NCBI GenBank assembly: GCA_947253735.1
Contig: CAMYAU010000034.1
Span: forward strand, 1-13,402
From: an uncultured Varibaculum sp.
GTDB lineage: Bacteria > Actinomycetota > Actinomycetes > Actinomycetales > Actinomycetaceae
Direction: 5' to 3'
Length of the DNA: 13,402 nucleotides
Every line of letters begins with the position of its first letter. Position 1 is the first letter of the stretch. A model generated the notes under the pieces. The model was not told the DNA's origin. It made no database searches and saw only the letters and a program-made list of their open reading frames with translations. Position numbers and translations under genes: made by a program. This document shows, piece by piece, positions 1 through 6,142 of the stretch.

Positions 1-153
1 GTCGATGACTTCTTTTTTGCTCATCTCAATGACCAGGCGCCCACCCCCTAAAGCCGGCAGTCGCAACACTACTTCCCGGCCTTCTTCTGTGCGTGCCCCG
101 TCCTCGGCTACTTCTAACGGACCATCTCCGGTTCGTGGTTTCATAGCTGCCAT
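1..153 (-). CDS. DUF3117 family small protein, C-terminus cut by window edge
   Basis: The reverse strand from the ATG at 151-153 reads 51 codons to the left edge without a stop. It begins MAAMKPRTGDGPLEV and continues through a GGGRLVIEMSKKE segment. This opening and the glycine-rich turn match the DUF3117 family, a short (about 55-60 residue) protein conserved in actinobacteria with no established function (known example, from memory: Rv1211 of M. tuberculosis). Only a few residues should be missing. The protein is soluble, with no signal peptide or membrane segment. A G-rich stretch lies about 5-10 bases upstream of the ATG as a weak ribosome binding site, and an extended -10 promoter lies about 55 bases upstream. 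The family match is by recognition of conserved residues; the function is unknown. Confidence 0.9.
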   Translation of the reverse strand, partial: MAAMKPRTGDGPLEVAEDGARTEEGREVVLRLPALGGGRLVIEMSKKEVID

Positions 154-207
154 GCTGACCCCCAGAGAGCTGAATAAAAACGATTAAAACTAATGGTTAC
201 TCAGCTA

Positions 208-219
208 ATTATAGCAGAT
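208..219 (-). promoter_or_regulatory. Extended -10 promoter for the DUF3117 gene
   Basis: On the minus strand, TGCTATAAT is read from 216 to 208: a perfect TATAAT hexamer (208-213) preceded by the TGn extension of extended -10 promoters. No good -35 hexamer is present at 16-18 bases spacing (ATCTGC at 17), which is typical where the TGn element compensates. Transcription would begin near 201, giving a leader of about 48 bases before the ATG at 153. Confidence 0.6.
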
Positions 220-392
220 AGACGCAATAAGCAGATGTGATCTAAAGCTGAAAAGGCGCTCTAGCAGTAGCCTGTAATCGGTATTGGAGAAGGTAAAACT
301 ACCAATAGTTTTATGTTTACATTTTCAACAAACTTCAGCGAGATTCTACCTTTGCTCTAGGGGGTGGCTAAAAGGGATCCGGAGTTGAAAAA
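220..392. other. Intergenic stretch, no gene seen
   Basis: This lies between the DUF3117 promoter and the stop of the LOG gene, both on the minus strand. I see no open frame longer than about 15 codons with a ribosome site, no tRNA-like fold and no convincing terminator hairpin after the LOG gene. The DUF3117 promoter lies at its left border, so DUF3117 is probably an independent transcription unit. Confidence 0.5.
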
Positions 393-1136
393 TTACGCAG
401 TTTTGGGGGCCTTACCGATAATGTCTAGCGCCTGCGTGGGGGTATCAACTAGTTGTATCGCTGCTAACTCTGCCTCAGTAATCATTCCGGAAGTCATTAG
501 TTGGTCTTTTAGCCAGGAGATCAGTCCGCTCCAATAACTGCGTCCCACCAGGACAATGGGGAAGGACTCGATTTTTCCGGTTTCCGCCAAAGTTACGGCC
601 TCGAAAAGTTCATCTAAAGTACCGAATCCTCCCGGTAGAACGATGAAACCTTGGGCATATTTTACGAACATGGTTTTGCGAGCGAAAAAATACCGGAAAT
701 AAATACCCAGAGAAATCCAGTCGTTAAACATTTGCTCGTGGGGCAGCTCGATTCCTAAACCCACCGAGATTCCCCCCGCCTCGCTGCAACCTTTGGAAGT
801 TGCCTCCATTTGCCCCGGGCCTCCGCCGGTAATTACTGCCCAACCTGACTCAGCCAATAGCCTCCCCGTCTCTTCTCCTAGGGCATACTCGGGGGTACCT
901 TGGGGAGTGCGAGCGGAACCAAAAACTGAGATAGCCGGCCCTAATTCTGCTAGAGCTCCAAAACCCTCGGTGAATTCGCTTTGGATGCGCAACACCCGCC
1001 AAGTGTCATCATGTAACCAGTCGGTGTTTTTTTGCGGACCAAGTAAACTCTGTTCGGCAGTCTCCGTGGGGCGCAGCGGACTGCGCATCTGAATGGGGCC
1101 GCTGCGATAAACCGCTTTATTTTTAAAACTTCTCAC
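393..1136 (-). CDS. LOG family protein (TIGR00730, lysine-decarboxylase-like fold)
   Basis: A 247-residue cytosolic Rossmann-like protein of the LOG family. Members cleave nucleoside 5'-monophosphates to free base and ribose 5-phosphate; the cytokinin riboside monophosphate phosphoribohydrolase activity was established in plants and some actinobacteria. Visible signatures are VFGSART (71-77), the glycine-rich GGGPGQMEA (104-112), FARKTMF with the conserved Arg153 (151-157), and the diagnostic PGGFGTLDE (168-176) containing the catalytic Glu. Older databases call such proteins lysine decarboxylases, which these motifs do not support. The start is a GTG (1134-1136) without a clear Shine-Dalgarno. 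I kept it because the upstream YRSGPIQMR segment (10-18) resembles the conserved N-terminal motif of actinobacterial members, and starting at Met17 would delete it. In bacteria the physiological substrate is not settled by sequence. Confidence 0.93.
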   Translation of the reverse strand: MRSFKNKAVYRSGPIQMRSPLRPTETAEQSLLGPQKNTDWLHDDTWRVLRIQSEFTEGFGALAELGPAISVFGSARTPQGTPEYALGEETGRLLAESGWAVITGGGPGQMEATSKGCSEAGGISVGLGIELPHEQMFNDWISLGIYFRYFFARKTMFVKYAQGFIVLPGGFGTLDELFEAVTLAETGKIESFPIVLVGRSYWSGLISWLKDQLMTSGMITEAELAAIQLVDTPTQALDIIGKAPKTA

Positions 1137-1143
1137 TCGCGCA

Positions 1144-1157
1144 GCATACCAGTATGC
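1144..1157. repeat. Short palindrome just upstream of the LOG gene start
   Basis: A GCATAC / GTATGC pair of perfect 6-base arms with a 2-base centre ends 8 bases upstream of the GTG start of the LOG gene. Its position fits an operator or a 5' hairpin covering the ribosome site. No promoter hexamers could be assigned with confidence around it, so a function is only suggested; a 12-base match could also be chance. Confidence 0.3.
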
Positions 1158-1249
1158 AGGTAAAGCCTTGGTTAACCGGGCCGAAACATTCGGTAGCCCG
1201 ATGTATCACTACAGCTAAAAGAGCTAGTAAAGCCAGTTTGTAGCCAGCA

Positions 1250-1276
1250 TATAAAGTTTCGCGGAGAGGCGAAACT
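1250..1276 (-). terminator. Rho-independent terminator of the O-methyltransferase gene
   Basis: Perfect 8-base inverted arms (AGTTTCGC at 1255-1262 and GCGAAACT at 1269-1276) enclose a 6-base loop, 7 bases past the stop codon of the minus-strand methyltransferase. Read in the direction of transcription the stem is followed by a short T-rich tract (TTTATAT). This separates the methyltransferase from the LOG gene downstream. Confidence 0.7.
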
Positions 1277-1283
1277 GCTCAGA

Positions 1284-1925
1284 TTAGTCCTGCGGGCAAT
1301 AAACCCCAACTGCAAGCCCGTCTCCGCAGGTAAGAACGTTAGAAATAAAACGTTCGTCATTCAGCAGAGAAGTAACTGCTTGTCGCATGTGCGTAGTTTC
1401 CATTTCCCGGCGCGCCGGATCGCCAACCTGATCCATCCAGAGGGCGTGCACAATCGCCACCATACCCCCGGGGCGCAGAATCCGGGTGGCCTGCTCGATA
1501 TAGCTGGAGATTTCGCGTACATCCCCGTCAATAACCACCAGGTCATAGGCGGCACCTGCCATTCGCGGCAGTACCTCTAGGGCATGCCCGTTAATCAGGC
1601 GGGTACGATTAGACCTTTGAGTCGCCAGCCGGAAGGCAGTGCGGGCCGCCGCCTGAAACTCCGATTCGGAATCAATGGTGGTAAGCACGCCGTTTTCGGA
1701 CATTCCCGAAAGCAGATACAGACCGGAAACCCCGGCGCCGGTCCCGATTTCGAAAACTGCTTTCGCTCCACACGCTGCCGCGAGCATCCGCAGTGCGGCT
1801 CCCGTAGCAGGAGAAACTGGGGCCGCCCCCATCTCCACCGCGGCGGTACGCGCAGCGGCGGTAATCTCGCCCTCTGCTACCTGGGATTCGGTCCAGTCCC
1901 AACTTAAAGCCTTGTTGTTATTCAT
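1284..1925 (-). CDS. Class I SAM-dependent O-methyltransferase (COMT/CCoAOMT-like family), metal ligands altered
   Basis: A 213-residue cytosolic methyltransferase of the small O-methyltransferase family (PF01596-type). It carries motif I with the SAM-binding loop VFEIGTGAG (57-65), an acidic ribose-contact residue Asp85 in LTTID, NGHALEVLP (112-120), YDLVVIDGD with the first metal-ligand Asp133 (127-135), and the post-motif LRPGG (150-154). The DPARRE stretch (169-174) matches actinobacterial members such as Rv1220c (recalled). The usual Asp-Asn pair that completes the divalent metal site in motif xxDNxLW is Val159-His160 here, so catalysis may be metal-independent or altered. The ATG start has a good GAGGA ribosome site about 8 bases upstream. 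It lies 60 bases downstream of mrp on the same strand and could be cotranscribed with it; it ends in its own terminator. The substrate cannot be read from the sequence. Confidence 0.88.
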   Translation of the reverse strand: MNNNKALSWDWTESQVAEGEITAAARTAAVEMGAAPVSPATGAALRMLAAACGAKAVFEIGTGAGVSGLYLLSGMSENGVLTTIDSESEFQAAARTAFRLATQRSNRTRLINGHALEVLPRMAGAAYDLVVIDGDVREISSYIEQATRILRPGGMVAIVHALWMDQVGDPARREMETTHMRQAVTSLLNDERFISNVLTCGDGLAVGVYCPQD

Positions 1926-1985
1926 AACGACATCCTCGTTAGCGGGTTTACGCTTGTAACCAGTTTACGAAACCAATCCTGCAAC

Positions 1986-3107
1986 TTACAGCGGTTTAAC
2001 ACCGAGGTTACGGCCGGCAAGTGACTGGGTGCGCTTAGTTAGCGCCGCTGCCACCTGCTGAATGGCTTGCGAGGCCGGAGAATCGGGATGCATCGCCACG
2101 ACTGGGGTGCCCTGGTCAGAGCCTTCCCGCAAAGCAATATCTATCGGTACATTAGCCAAAACTGGAACTTCATATCCGAGTTGAGCGCTGAGGCGCCCGG
2201 CCACCATGTCGCCGCCCCCGGTACCGAACAAATGTAGTTTAGTGCCATCTGCTTGCGGCAGATAAGACATGTTTTCGATTACCCCGATAACCCGCTGTTC
2301 AGTTTGTGCTCCGATAATCCCGGCGCGTTCGGCAACTTCTGCCGCTGCCACCTGCGGGGTAGTGACTACCATGATTTCTGAGCCGGGCAGCAATTGGGAA
2401 ATCGAGATTGCCACGTCTCCAGTCCCGGGAGGTAGATCTAGAAGCAGCACATCCAGGTCACCCCAGTAAACATCAGCTAAGAACTGTTGGAGGGCGCGGT
2501 GCAGCATCGGGCCACGCCAAACTACCGGCTGCCCGTCCGGAACAAACATTCCGATAGAAATAACTTTCACCCCGCCGGCTACCGGAGGAACAATCATGCC
2601 ATCGATAACGGTAGGTTCTTCCGCCACTCCCAACATTCGGGGGATGGAAAAGCCATAAATATCAGCATCTAATACCCCGACTTTTAGCCCCTGGGTGGCC
2701 AGAGCCAATGCAAGATTAGCGGTCATTGAAGATTTGCCGACCCCGCCTTTACCAGAGGTAATCGCATAGACCCGGGTCAGGTTACCTGGCTGTGTAAAGG
2801 GAATCACGTTTTGCGGTCCGGAAAGCTTTTCTTTCAGCGCGGCACGTTGAGTCTCATCCATCACGCCCATTTCTACGGTTACCGAAGTTACTCCGGGAAC
2901 CTGCGAAACCTGCTTCTGTACATCTTTTTCAATCACTGACTGCAGGGGACAACCCGCGATAGTTAAATCCACGCTGACTTTTACCGCGCCGTCCTCGCCG
3001 ATAGAAATTTCGCGTACCATATCCAGGTCGGTAATTGCCCGCCCAAGTTCGGGATCAATTACCCGCGCTAGGGCCTGTCTAATTGCCTCTTCATTTAACT
3101 GACTCAT
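1986..3107 (-). CDS. mrp: Mrp/ApbC (NBP35-like) iron-sulfur carrier P-loop ATPase
   Basis: A 373-residue cytosolic protein with two parts. The N-terminal MIP18/DUF59 domain (about 5-80) includes ARVIDPELGR (14-23) and the conserved TIAGCPL with Cys53. The ParA/MinD-like ATPase that follows has the deviant Walker A SGKGGVGKS (118-126), the switch LDADIYG (146-152), the Walker B-like LLLDLPPGTGD (221-231) and ENMSY (278-282). Family members bind and transfer [4Fe-4S] clusters. The CxxC pair that usually follows ENMSY is absent: the segment reads LPQADGTKLHLFG, and Cys53 is the only cysteine in the protein. I chose the ATG at 3107, with GGGGG/AGGA just upstream, rather than the GTG at 3143, because family N-termini begin just before the helix leading to VxDPELG. 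It lies between DUF1003 and the methyltransferase on the same strand. Confidence 0.93.
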   Translation of the reverse strand: MSQLNEEAIRQALARVIDPELGRAITDLDMVREISIGEDGAVKVSVDLTIAGCPLQSVIEKDVQKQVSQVPGVTSVTVEMGVMDETQRAALKEKLSGPQNVIPFTQPGNLTRVYAITSGKGGVGKSSMTANLALALATQGLKVGVLDADIYGFSIPRMLGVAEEPTVIDGMIVPPVAGGVKVISIGMFVPDGQPVVWRGPMLHRALQQFLADVYWGDLDVLLLDLPPGTGDVAISISQLLPGSEIMVVTTPQVAAAEVAERAGIIGAQTEQRVIGVIENMSYLPQADGTKLHLFGTGGGDMVAGRLSAQLGYEVPVLANVPIDIALREGSDQGTPVVAMHPDSPASQAIQQVAAALTKRTQSLAGRNLGVKPL

Positions 3108-3226
3108 GCCCCCTATCCTATATGGAGCGCGCCCAGACCTCACTTTTGTTAACTAAGCTAATGGCGATACCGGCATGGGGTGCAGAATATTTTTAGATTT
3201 TCAGTAGGAGGCAAGAGCGGAGAAGA

Positions 3227-3778
3227 TTATTTTTCTTCACCCCGTTTTACCTGTTTAAATGGGTTATTTTGTTCTTCGCTTTCCCGGCGTAACTTCTGGT
3301 ATTCCTCATCTCTAATTTCATCTAAGAGGTCGCGAAGTTCGCCCCGTACAAAATCCCGGGTCGCTACCTCGGACATAGAAAGGCGTAAAGAGGCAATCTC
3401 GCGGGTGAGGTATTCGATTTCGGCATGGTTCTTTTCTGCGCGGCGCCGGTCTTGTTCCGCGGAAACCCGGTCGCGGTCATCCTGACGGTTTTGTGCCAAC
3501 AAGATCAGGGGAGAAGCATAGGAAGCCTGCAGGGAAAGCATCAAAGTAAGGGCGGTAAATCCCAAGGAAGCACTGTCAAAGCGCCAGGACTCGGGGGCCC
3601 AGGAGTTCCAGCCCAGCCACAAAACCACGAAAACTGTCAGGTACACCAAGAATTGGGGAGTTCCTTGGAAGCGAGCGAAAGATTCGGAAACTTGTCCGAC
3701 GCCCTCGGACTGCAAATTTATACGGGGAAGTCGAAAACGACGTTTTCTTTCGCGGGGAGTGTCAAGCCTATCCGCCAT
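3227..3778 (-). CDS. DUF1003 membrane protein with C-terminal coiled coil
   Basis: A 183-residue inner-membrane protein. A basic N-terminal segment (10-20) precedes an amphipathic stretch and two hydrophobic helices (about 43-60 and 71-94). The ASPLILLAQNRQDDRDR segment (88-104) is the characteristic end of the DUF1003 domain. The remaining 80 residues are highly charged and look like a long cytosolic helix or coiled coil. The family function is unknown. Its ATG lies inside the last codons of the upstream MgtE-N/CBS gene (11-base overlap), with an AAAGGA ribosome site at 3785-3790 inside that gene, so the two are very likely translationally coupled. This suggests they work together, perhaps with the soluble CBS protein regulating the membrane one; that is an inference. 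Confidence 0.9.
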   Translation of the reverse strand: MADRLDTPRERKRRFRLPRINLQSEGVGQVSESFARFQGTPQFLVYLTVFVVLWLGWNSWAPESWRFDSASLGFTALTLMLSLQASYASPLILLAQNRQDDRDRVSAEQDRRRAEKNHAEIEYLTREIASLRLSMSEVATRDFVRGELRDLLDEIRDEEYQKLRRESEEQNNPFKQVKRGEEK

Positions 3779-5075
3779 CTTCGATCCTTTCTCTTTCCAT
3801 CGCTAAATCGGTCTCTTCTTCATCAGCATCGCGCCAATCCTCAGGTAAGAGGTGATCAAGGACGTCATCGACGCTGACTGCCCCCAACAGGTGACGATTT
3901 TTGTCAACCACGGGGACAGCGGTCAGGTTGTAGGTAGCAAGCAGTCGGGTAACCGTGCCAATCCCGGCTGATGGATCCACCCCTTTAAGATCGTCATCTA
4001 GGATCTGCCCCAGTAAGGTTTGGGGAGGCTCTCGCAAGGCTTTCTGGATATGGACTGCCCCTAAGAAACGACCAGTAGGAGTCTCGGTTGGGGGACGACA
4101 TACACAGACCATAGCGGCAAGAGCAGGGGGAATATCTTGTCGGCGCACATGGGCTAGCAGTGTCGCCACGTCAGCATCGGGGGGTAAAATTACCGGGGTG
4201 GTGGTCATTAAACCGCCCGCAGTTCGTTCCCCGTAAGCCATTAGACGCCGCACGTCCGCGGCCTCTTCTGGTTCCATCTCCGCCAGCAGGATTTGTGCTT
4301 GTTTTTCCGGTAGTTCTTTTACCAAGTCAGTGGCGTCATCGGGTTGCATCACATCCAAAACGTCGGCGGCGCGCGCAATATCTAGGGAGGTAAGGATGGC
4401 CACCCGGTCTTCTTGGCCCAGCTCTTCCAAGACGTCAGCTAAACGATCATCACCTAATTGGGCAGCAACCTCTAGACGTCGCTTTTCAGGCAAATCTGCT
4501 AGCACATCTGCCACGTCCGCTGCTTTGGCATCTTCTAACTGGGTCAGTAAGGTCGTGGCTTCCTGGGGGAGTACTGATTTACGCAGATGCGTTACCTCTG
4601 CCGGGTCAATCAACATGGTTTCCCCGCGGCTAAGGGCCAGCGCCGAAGTTACTCGCTGCACATAGAGCTTGGTGATATACCAGTCGCGACGGTCATCCTG
4701 TTCCATACACATGTCCTGGATTTTTACGTCGCCTGAACCATCGCGCATCGCCAATACCCGATCCATCAGTTCGCCCATAACCATGGTTTCTGCAACCCGC
4801 TGCTGGAACTGACGAATATTAACCAGTCCGGTAGTGATGACTTGCCCCGGCTGAATCGCTACGACCCGGGTAACGGGTACGAACACTCGGCGGTGCCCGG
4901 CAACTTCCACCACTAGCCCTACCACCATGGGTAATCCGGTGAAACGCAAAACAATGATCACGTCGGTTACCCGACCGATTTCATCTCCGACGGGATCAAA
5001 AACCCGAGTGCCTGCGAGTTTCCCAATGAACACGCGGGAACCTACCGGTTTGATTGAGTGCTTGACGTGCTCCAT
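3768..5075 (-). CDS. Soluble MgtE-N/CBS-pair protein with PRC-barrel-like N-terminus (no transport domain)
   Basis: A 435-residue protein. An N-terminal beta-rich PRC-barrel-like region (about 12-95, with IGKLAGTRVFDPVGDEIGRV at 17-36) is followed by an MgtE intracellular N-domain of short helical repeats (about 170-280: VADVLADLPEKRR, LADVLEELGQEDR, AADVLDVMQPDDA). The linker GERTAGGLMTT (282-292) is typical of MgtE, and a CBS pair (about 286-410) includes VPVVDKNRHLLGAVSVDDVL. MgtE Mg2+ channels share these N and CBS domains as their Mg2+ sensor, but this protein has no membrane helices, so it is not itself a transporter. Homologue recalled: Rv1232c. I chose the ATG at 5075, with AGGGAT just upstream, over the TTG at 5174, because the extra 33 residues are basic and unlike the family. 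It overlaps the downstream DUF1003 gene by 11 bases. Confidence 0.88.
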   Translation of the reverse strand: MEHVKHSIKPVGSRVFIGKLAGTRVFDPVGDEIGRVTDVIIVLRFTGLPMVVGLVVEVAGHRRVFVPVTRVVAIQPGQVITTGLVNIRQFQQRVAETMVMGELMDRVLAMRDGSGDVKIQDMCMEQDDRRDWYITKLYVQRVTSALALSRGETMLIDPAEVTHLRKSVLPQEATTLLTQLEDAKAADVADVLADLPEKRRLEVAAQLGDDRLADVLEELGQEDRVAILTSLDIARAADVLDVMQPDDATDLVKELPEKQAQILLAEMEPEEAADVRRLMAYGERTAGGLMTTTPVILPPDADVATLLAHVRRQDIPPALAAMVCVCRPPTETPTGRFLGAVHIQKALREPPQTLLGQILDDDLKGVDPSAGIGTVTRLLATYNLTAVPVVDKNRHLLGAVSVDDVLDHLLPEDWRDADEEETDLAMERERIEDGG

Positions 5076-5104
5076 ATCCCTAACTCTACTTGAGAATTGA
5101 TCTG

Positions 5105-5118
5105 CGCAAGACTTTGCG
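5105..5118. repeat. Small inverted repeat in the divergent spacer
   Basis: CGCAA / TTGCG arms (5 bases each, 4-base centre) lie 30 bases upstream of the MgtE-N/CBS ATG, in the 181-base divergent region 5076-5256. The position suits a hairpin in the leader or an operator, but the length is too short to exclude chance. The rest of this spacer holds no recognisable gene. A TTGCAA hexamer at 5222-5227 is a possible -35 for the plus-strand gene, without a convincing -10 partner. Confidence 0.2.
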
Positions 5119-5256
5119 GATCCTGCGGCGGTTCTTTTGTCTGAAAGCTTTTTTAGCCTGGCTTTAACCCCCAAAAATAGTTTGCCGACGGAGCAAGCTA
5201 GTCGCTGGGTGAGTAATGGTTTTGCAATGAGCTGATCGGGCGTACAGACTTAAGCT

Positions 5257-6030
5257 ATGGGTTTTTCTCGAAATCGGATGGCAAACACAAATGTTCAGGG
5301 GCAGGATTTGGCAATCTTTGCTACCAAGGAAGAGGTTGAAGAAGCCATAAATTTCTTGCATTCTCAAGATTTCCCGATACAGCAGCTACTGGTACAAGAG
5401 CGCGGCTTGATGCGTTCTAATCAAGTAATCGGCATGGTAACTTGGCAAAAAGCCCTGATCGCAGGGTTTTCTCGTGGACTGATTATGGGAATTTTCTTCG
5501 CGCTGCTATTGGTAATTTGGAAACCGACCTGGGCGGTATTTGCTCCCCTAGTGATCGGGGCCTTCGCGATTTTGCGGGCAATCGAGCGGTTGATCGCCTG
5601 GGCGATTCGCTCTTCTGCTACTGGATATCCCATCGCTTTTTCTTCTGCTTTGACTGGACAAGAACATGTATTAATGACTTCTGCTGACTATTACACTGCT
5701 AGACGCCTACTCTTAGATGATTCCCGTTTCCAGAAGGCAGTAGTGGAACAGGACGCTCCGACCAGAATCGATAATGGGCCTACGAAGTTTGGTTCCCGCC
5801 TGGATGAACGTCCTCGTTATGGAGTGCGGCTCAGCCCCCAAGCTCGCAAGCAATTGCATGCCCAGCAGAAGGAGGCATCTGCGCAAACCTATTCGCCCTC
5901 TACTTCCCCCTCCGCTTCCTTATCGGCCCAAAGCTCCCTCCAAATGGAAGGGAACCCTGAGGGGCAGGACGAAAATACTGTTGCTAAGCCAGTAGATCCC
6001 CAAAACAGTGAGCTAAATGACGCTCATTAG
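5257..6030 (+). CDS. General-stress-protein-17M-like 2-TM membrane protein
   Basis: A 257-residue protein. The N-terminal part (about 17-62, DLAIFATKEEVEEAINFLHSQDFPIQQLLV...VIGMVTW) resembles the heat-induced stress protein YflT/GSP17M domain (PF11181), followed by two hydrophobic helices (about 67-88 and 91-112). The last 60 or so residues are hydrophilic and low-complexity (Ser, Pro, Gln, Asn), likely a disordered cytosolic tail. A homologue, recalled as Rv1234, lies near the mycobacterial MgtE-N/CBS and DUF1003 genes, which parallels the divergent arrangement here. The start is uncertain: the ATG at 5257 and the ATG at 5278 (residue 8) both lack a clear Shine-Dalgarno, and the conserved domain fits either. 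The function is unknown. Confidence 0.8.
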   Translation: MGFSRNRMANTNVQGQDLAIFATKEEVEEAINFLHSQDFPIQQLLVQERGLMRSNQVIGMVTWQKALIAGFSRGLIMGIFFALLLVIWKPTWAVFAPLVIGAFAILRAIERLIAWAIRSSATGYPIAFSSALTGQEHVLMTSADYYTARRLLLDDSRFQKAVVEQDAPTRIDNGPTKFGSRLDERPRYGVRLSPQARKQLHAQQKEASAQTYSPSTSPSASLSAQSSLQMEGNPEGQDENTVAKPVDPQNSELNDAH

Positions 6031-6067
6031 CACTGGTAGCGGCGGCGGGGGTATATTTAAGAAAGTT

Positions 6068-6100
6068 CCGGCGCGGCGACCCTAATCCCGCCGGTTTTTT
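6068..6100 (+). terminator. Rho-independent terminator after the GSP17M-like gene
   Basis: CCGGCG at 6068-6073 pairs with CGCCGG at 6089-6094 (perfect 6-base GC-only stem, 15-base loop, with possible further GG/CC pairing inside), followed directly by six T residues at 6095-6100. It lies 37 bases past the stop codon, so typA must have its own promoter or rely on read-through. Confidence 0.85.
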
Positions 6101-6142
6101 CATGCCTGAGTTAACGCTCGGAACGGTGATAAGGAGGCGCGG

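Noticed and set aside
1584..1959. Two plus-strand open frames (1584-1907 and 1675-1959) opposite the O-methyltransferase
   Set aside because: Arg/Gly/Ala-rich shadows of the methyltransferase frame; no initiation site.
3108..3143. Longer Mrp starting at the GTG at 3143
   Set aside because: The extra 12 residues do not fit the family N-terminus, and the ATG at 3107 has a G-rich ribosome site just upstream.
3161..3176. Imperfect inverted repeat ATGGCG / CGGCAT downstream of DUF1003
   Set aside because: Short arms with a mismatch and no T-tract on the minus-strand downstream side; indistinguishable from chance.
3425..3877. 150-codon open frame on the plus strand opposite DUF1003 and the MgtE-N/CBS gene
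   Set aside because: It spans the overlap of two well-supported genes on the other strand and its protein has no family features.
3768..5075. Annotation as an MgtE magnesium transporter
   Set aside because: The domain match is limited to the cytosolic N and CBS domains; no membrane-spanning segment is present, so transport by this protein alone is not supported.
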